Shown here piece by piece: positions 4,600-5,251 of a stretch of DNA of 5,251 bases. Both the position numbers and the translations under genes were made by a program. Location of the stretch: contig USPE01000146.1 of the NCBI GenBank assembly GCA_900556545.1, forward strand, positions 1-5,251, read 5' to 3'. Numbering within the stretch: position 1 is the first letter of the stretch; each line of letters opens with the position of its first letter. The notes under the pieces were generated by a model. The model saw only the letters and a list, made by a program, of their open reading frames with translations. It did no database searches and was not told the origin of the DNA. Source of the DNA: an uncultured Peptococcaceae bacterium. Lineage in GTDB: Bacteria; Bacillota; Peptococcia; Peptococcales; Peptococcaceae.

Positions 4600-5251
4600 T
4601 CACAGCTTACTATCTCGAATAGCTTCTGCCATTTTGATGGTTCGATAGTTTTCTTTGATATCATGTACCCGCACAAAATTCCACCCAGCCTGTACCGCCA
4701 GCACAGTAGTGACCAAGGTGCCTTCCACCCGCTGGTCGGCAGGCAGATCCAAAGTAAGTCCAATCATAGATTTGCGGGATGTGCCTAACAGCATGGGATA
4801 CCCTAATAAATGAAACTGTTCCAGCTGTCCCATCAACGCCAGATTCTGCGCGCATGTTTTTCCAAAACCAATACCGGGGTCCAGCATAATATGTTCTTTG
4901 GGCACACCGGCCTGCTCCGCCTTTTTAGCACTCTGCCGCAAGGTTTCCAAGCATTCCAGCAGCAAATTATCGTACTGGGTGCCCTGCTGATTGTGCATCA
5001 AACAGCAGGCTGCGCCGGCTTGCGCAATCACACCGGCCATGGCAGGGTCATGCTGCAGGCCCCAAATATCGTTAACCATATGAGCGCCGCTCTGCAAGGC
5101 AGCTTTGGCTACCGCTGACTTATAGGTATCAATAGATACTGGCACATCAAACCGCTTAGTAATGGCCTCTATCACCGGCGTTACCCGTTGAATTTCTTCC
5201 TCATCGCCAATAACTGCATGGCCGGGGCGAGTGGATTCGCCTCCCACATCA
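4600..5251 (-). CDS. folP: Dihydropteroate synthase, N terminus outside the window
   Basis: DHPS condenses 6-hydroxymethyl-dihydropterin pyrophosphate with p-aminobenzoate to dihydropteroate and is the target of sulfonamides. About 216 residues are visible, opening with the family signature DVGGESTRPG at the window edge. Further family blocks follow in order: VSIDTYKSAVA, MVNDIWGLQ, CCLMHNQ, MLDPGIGFGKT, LLGTSRKSMIG and FVRVHDIKENYRTIKMAEAI, the last carrying the Arg and His that bind the pterin pyrophosphate. Only roughly the first 50 residues, including the first DHPS signature with its N-V-T-P-D-S-F-S loop, should be missing. The GTG at 5247 is the Val of the signature, not a start. The stop is TGA 4602-4600, with folBK 14 bases downstream. 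No resistance-type insertion is seen in the visible loop near the SRKS motif. Confidence 0.95.
   Translation of the reverse strand, partial: DVGGESTRPGHAVIGDEEEIQRVTPVIEAITKRFDVPVSIDTYKSAVAKAALQSGAHMVNDIWGLQHDPAMAGVIAQAGAACCLMHNQQGTQYDNLLLECLETLRQSAKKAEQAGVPKEHIMLDPGIGFGKTCAQNLALMGQLEQFHLLGYPMLLGTSRKSMIGLTLDLPADQRVEGTLVTTVLAVQAGWNFVRVHDIKENYRTIKMAEAIRDSKL

Overview
The window looks like chromosomal DNA from a spore-forming member of the Bacillota, most likely a clostridium. The evidence is a sleB-ypeB spore germination pair, a clostridial-type short CarD/CdnL regulator, strong AGGAGG-type ribosome binding sites, a TTG start and U-tract terminators. Nothing in the sequence fixes genus or species. 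All calls come from reading the sequence; no database search was run.

Left part, + strand (1-1580): the last codons of a SleB-like cortex hydrolase, then ypeB four bases later. The ypeB reading frame is broken near position 1140. The first 363 or so residues are in one frame, and the conserved C-terminal PepSY segment continues in the next frame to 1378. About 155 bases further on, a long hairpin with a T tract (1534-1572) ends the unit. A candidate promoter overlaps that terminator.

Next, + strand (1580-2270): a 168-residue CarD/CdnL-type RNA polymerase-binding regulator with its own strong ribosome binding site, closed by a large stem terminator.

Middle, - strand (2375-3541): a single AT-rich gene for a Fic-domain AMP-transferase. 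It has an intact HPFNDGNGRMSR active site, an N-terminal inhibitory motif (class II) and a C-terminal winged-helix region. It is convergent with carD. An ordered set of ATCTCC(A/T)TCAT half-sites lies over its promoter and ribosome binding site. A second 35-bp palindrome of the same family starts 5 bp past its stop codon. This looks like a self-contained, self-regulated accessory unit placed between two housekeeping loci, and it is the most interesting part of the window.

Right part, - strand (3654-5251): the end of a folate biosynthesis operon. It holds folP (dihydropteroate synthase, 5' end outside the window), then a folB-folK fusion (dihydroneopterin aldolase plus HPPK), then a rho-independent terminator. 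Together FolB, FolK and FolP convert dihydroneopterin to dihydropteroate.

No tRNA, rRNA, transposase or CRISPR array was seen. The non-coding stretches 1379-1677 and 3462-3754 are each just under 300 bases. The first holds the terminator and promoter candidates. The second holds the fic operators and the fol terminator; 3542-3653 and 3696-3754 show nothing convincing.
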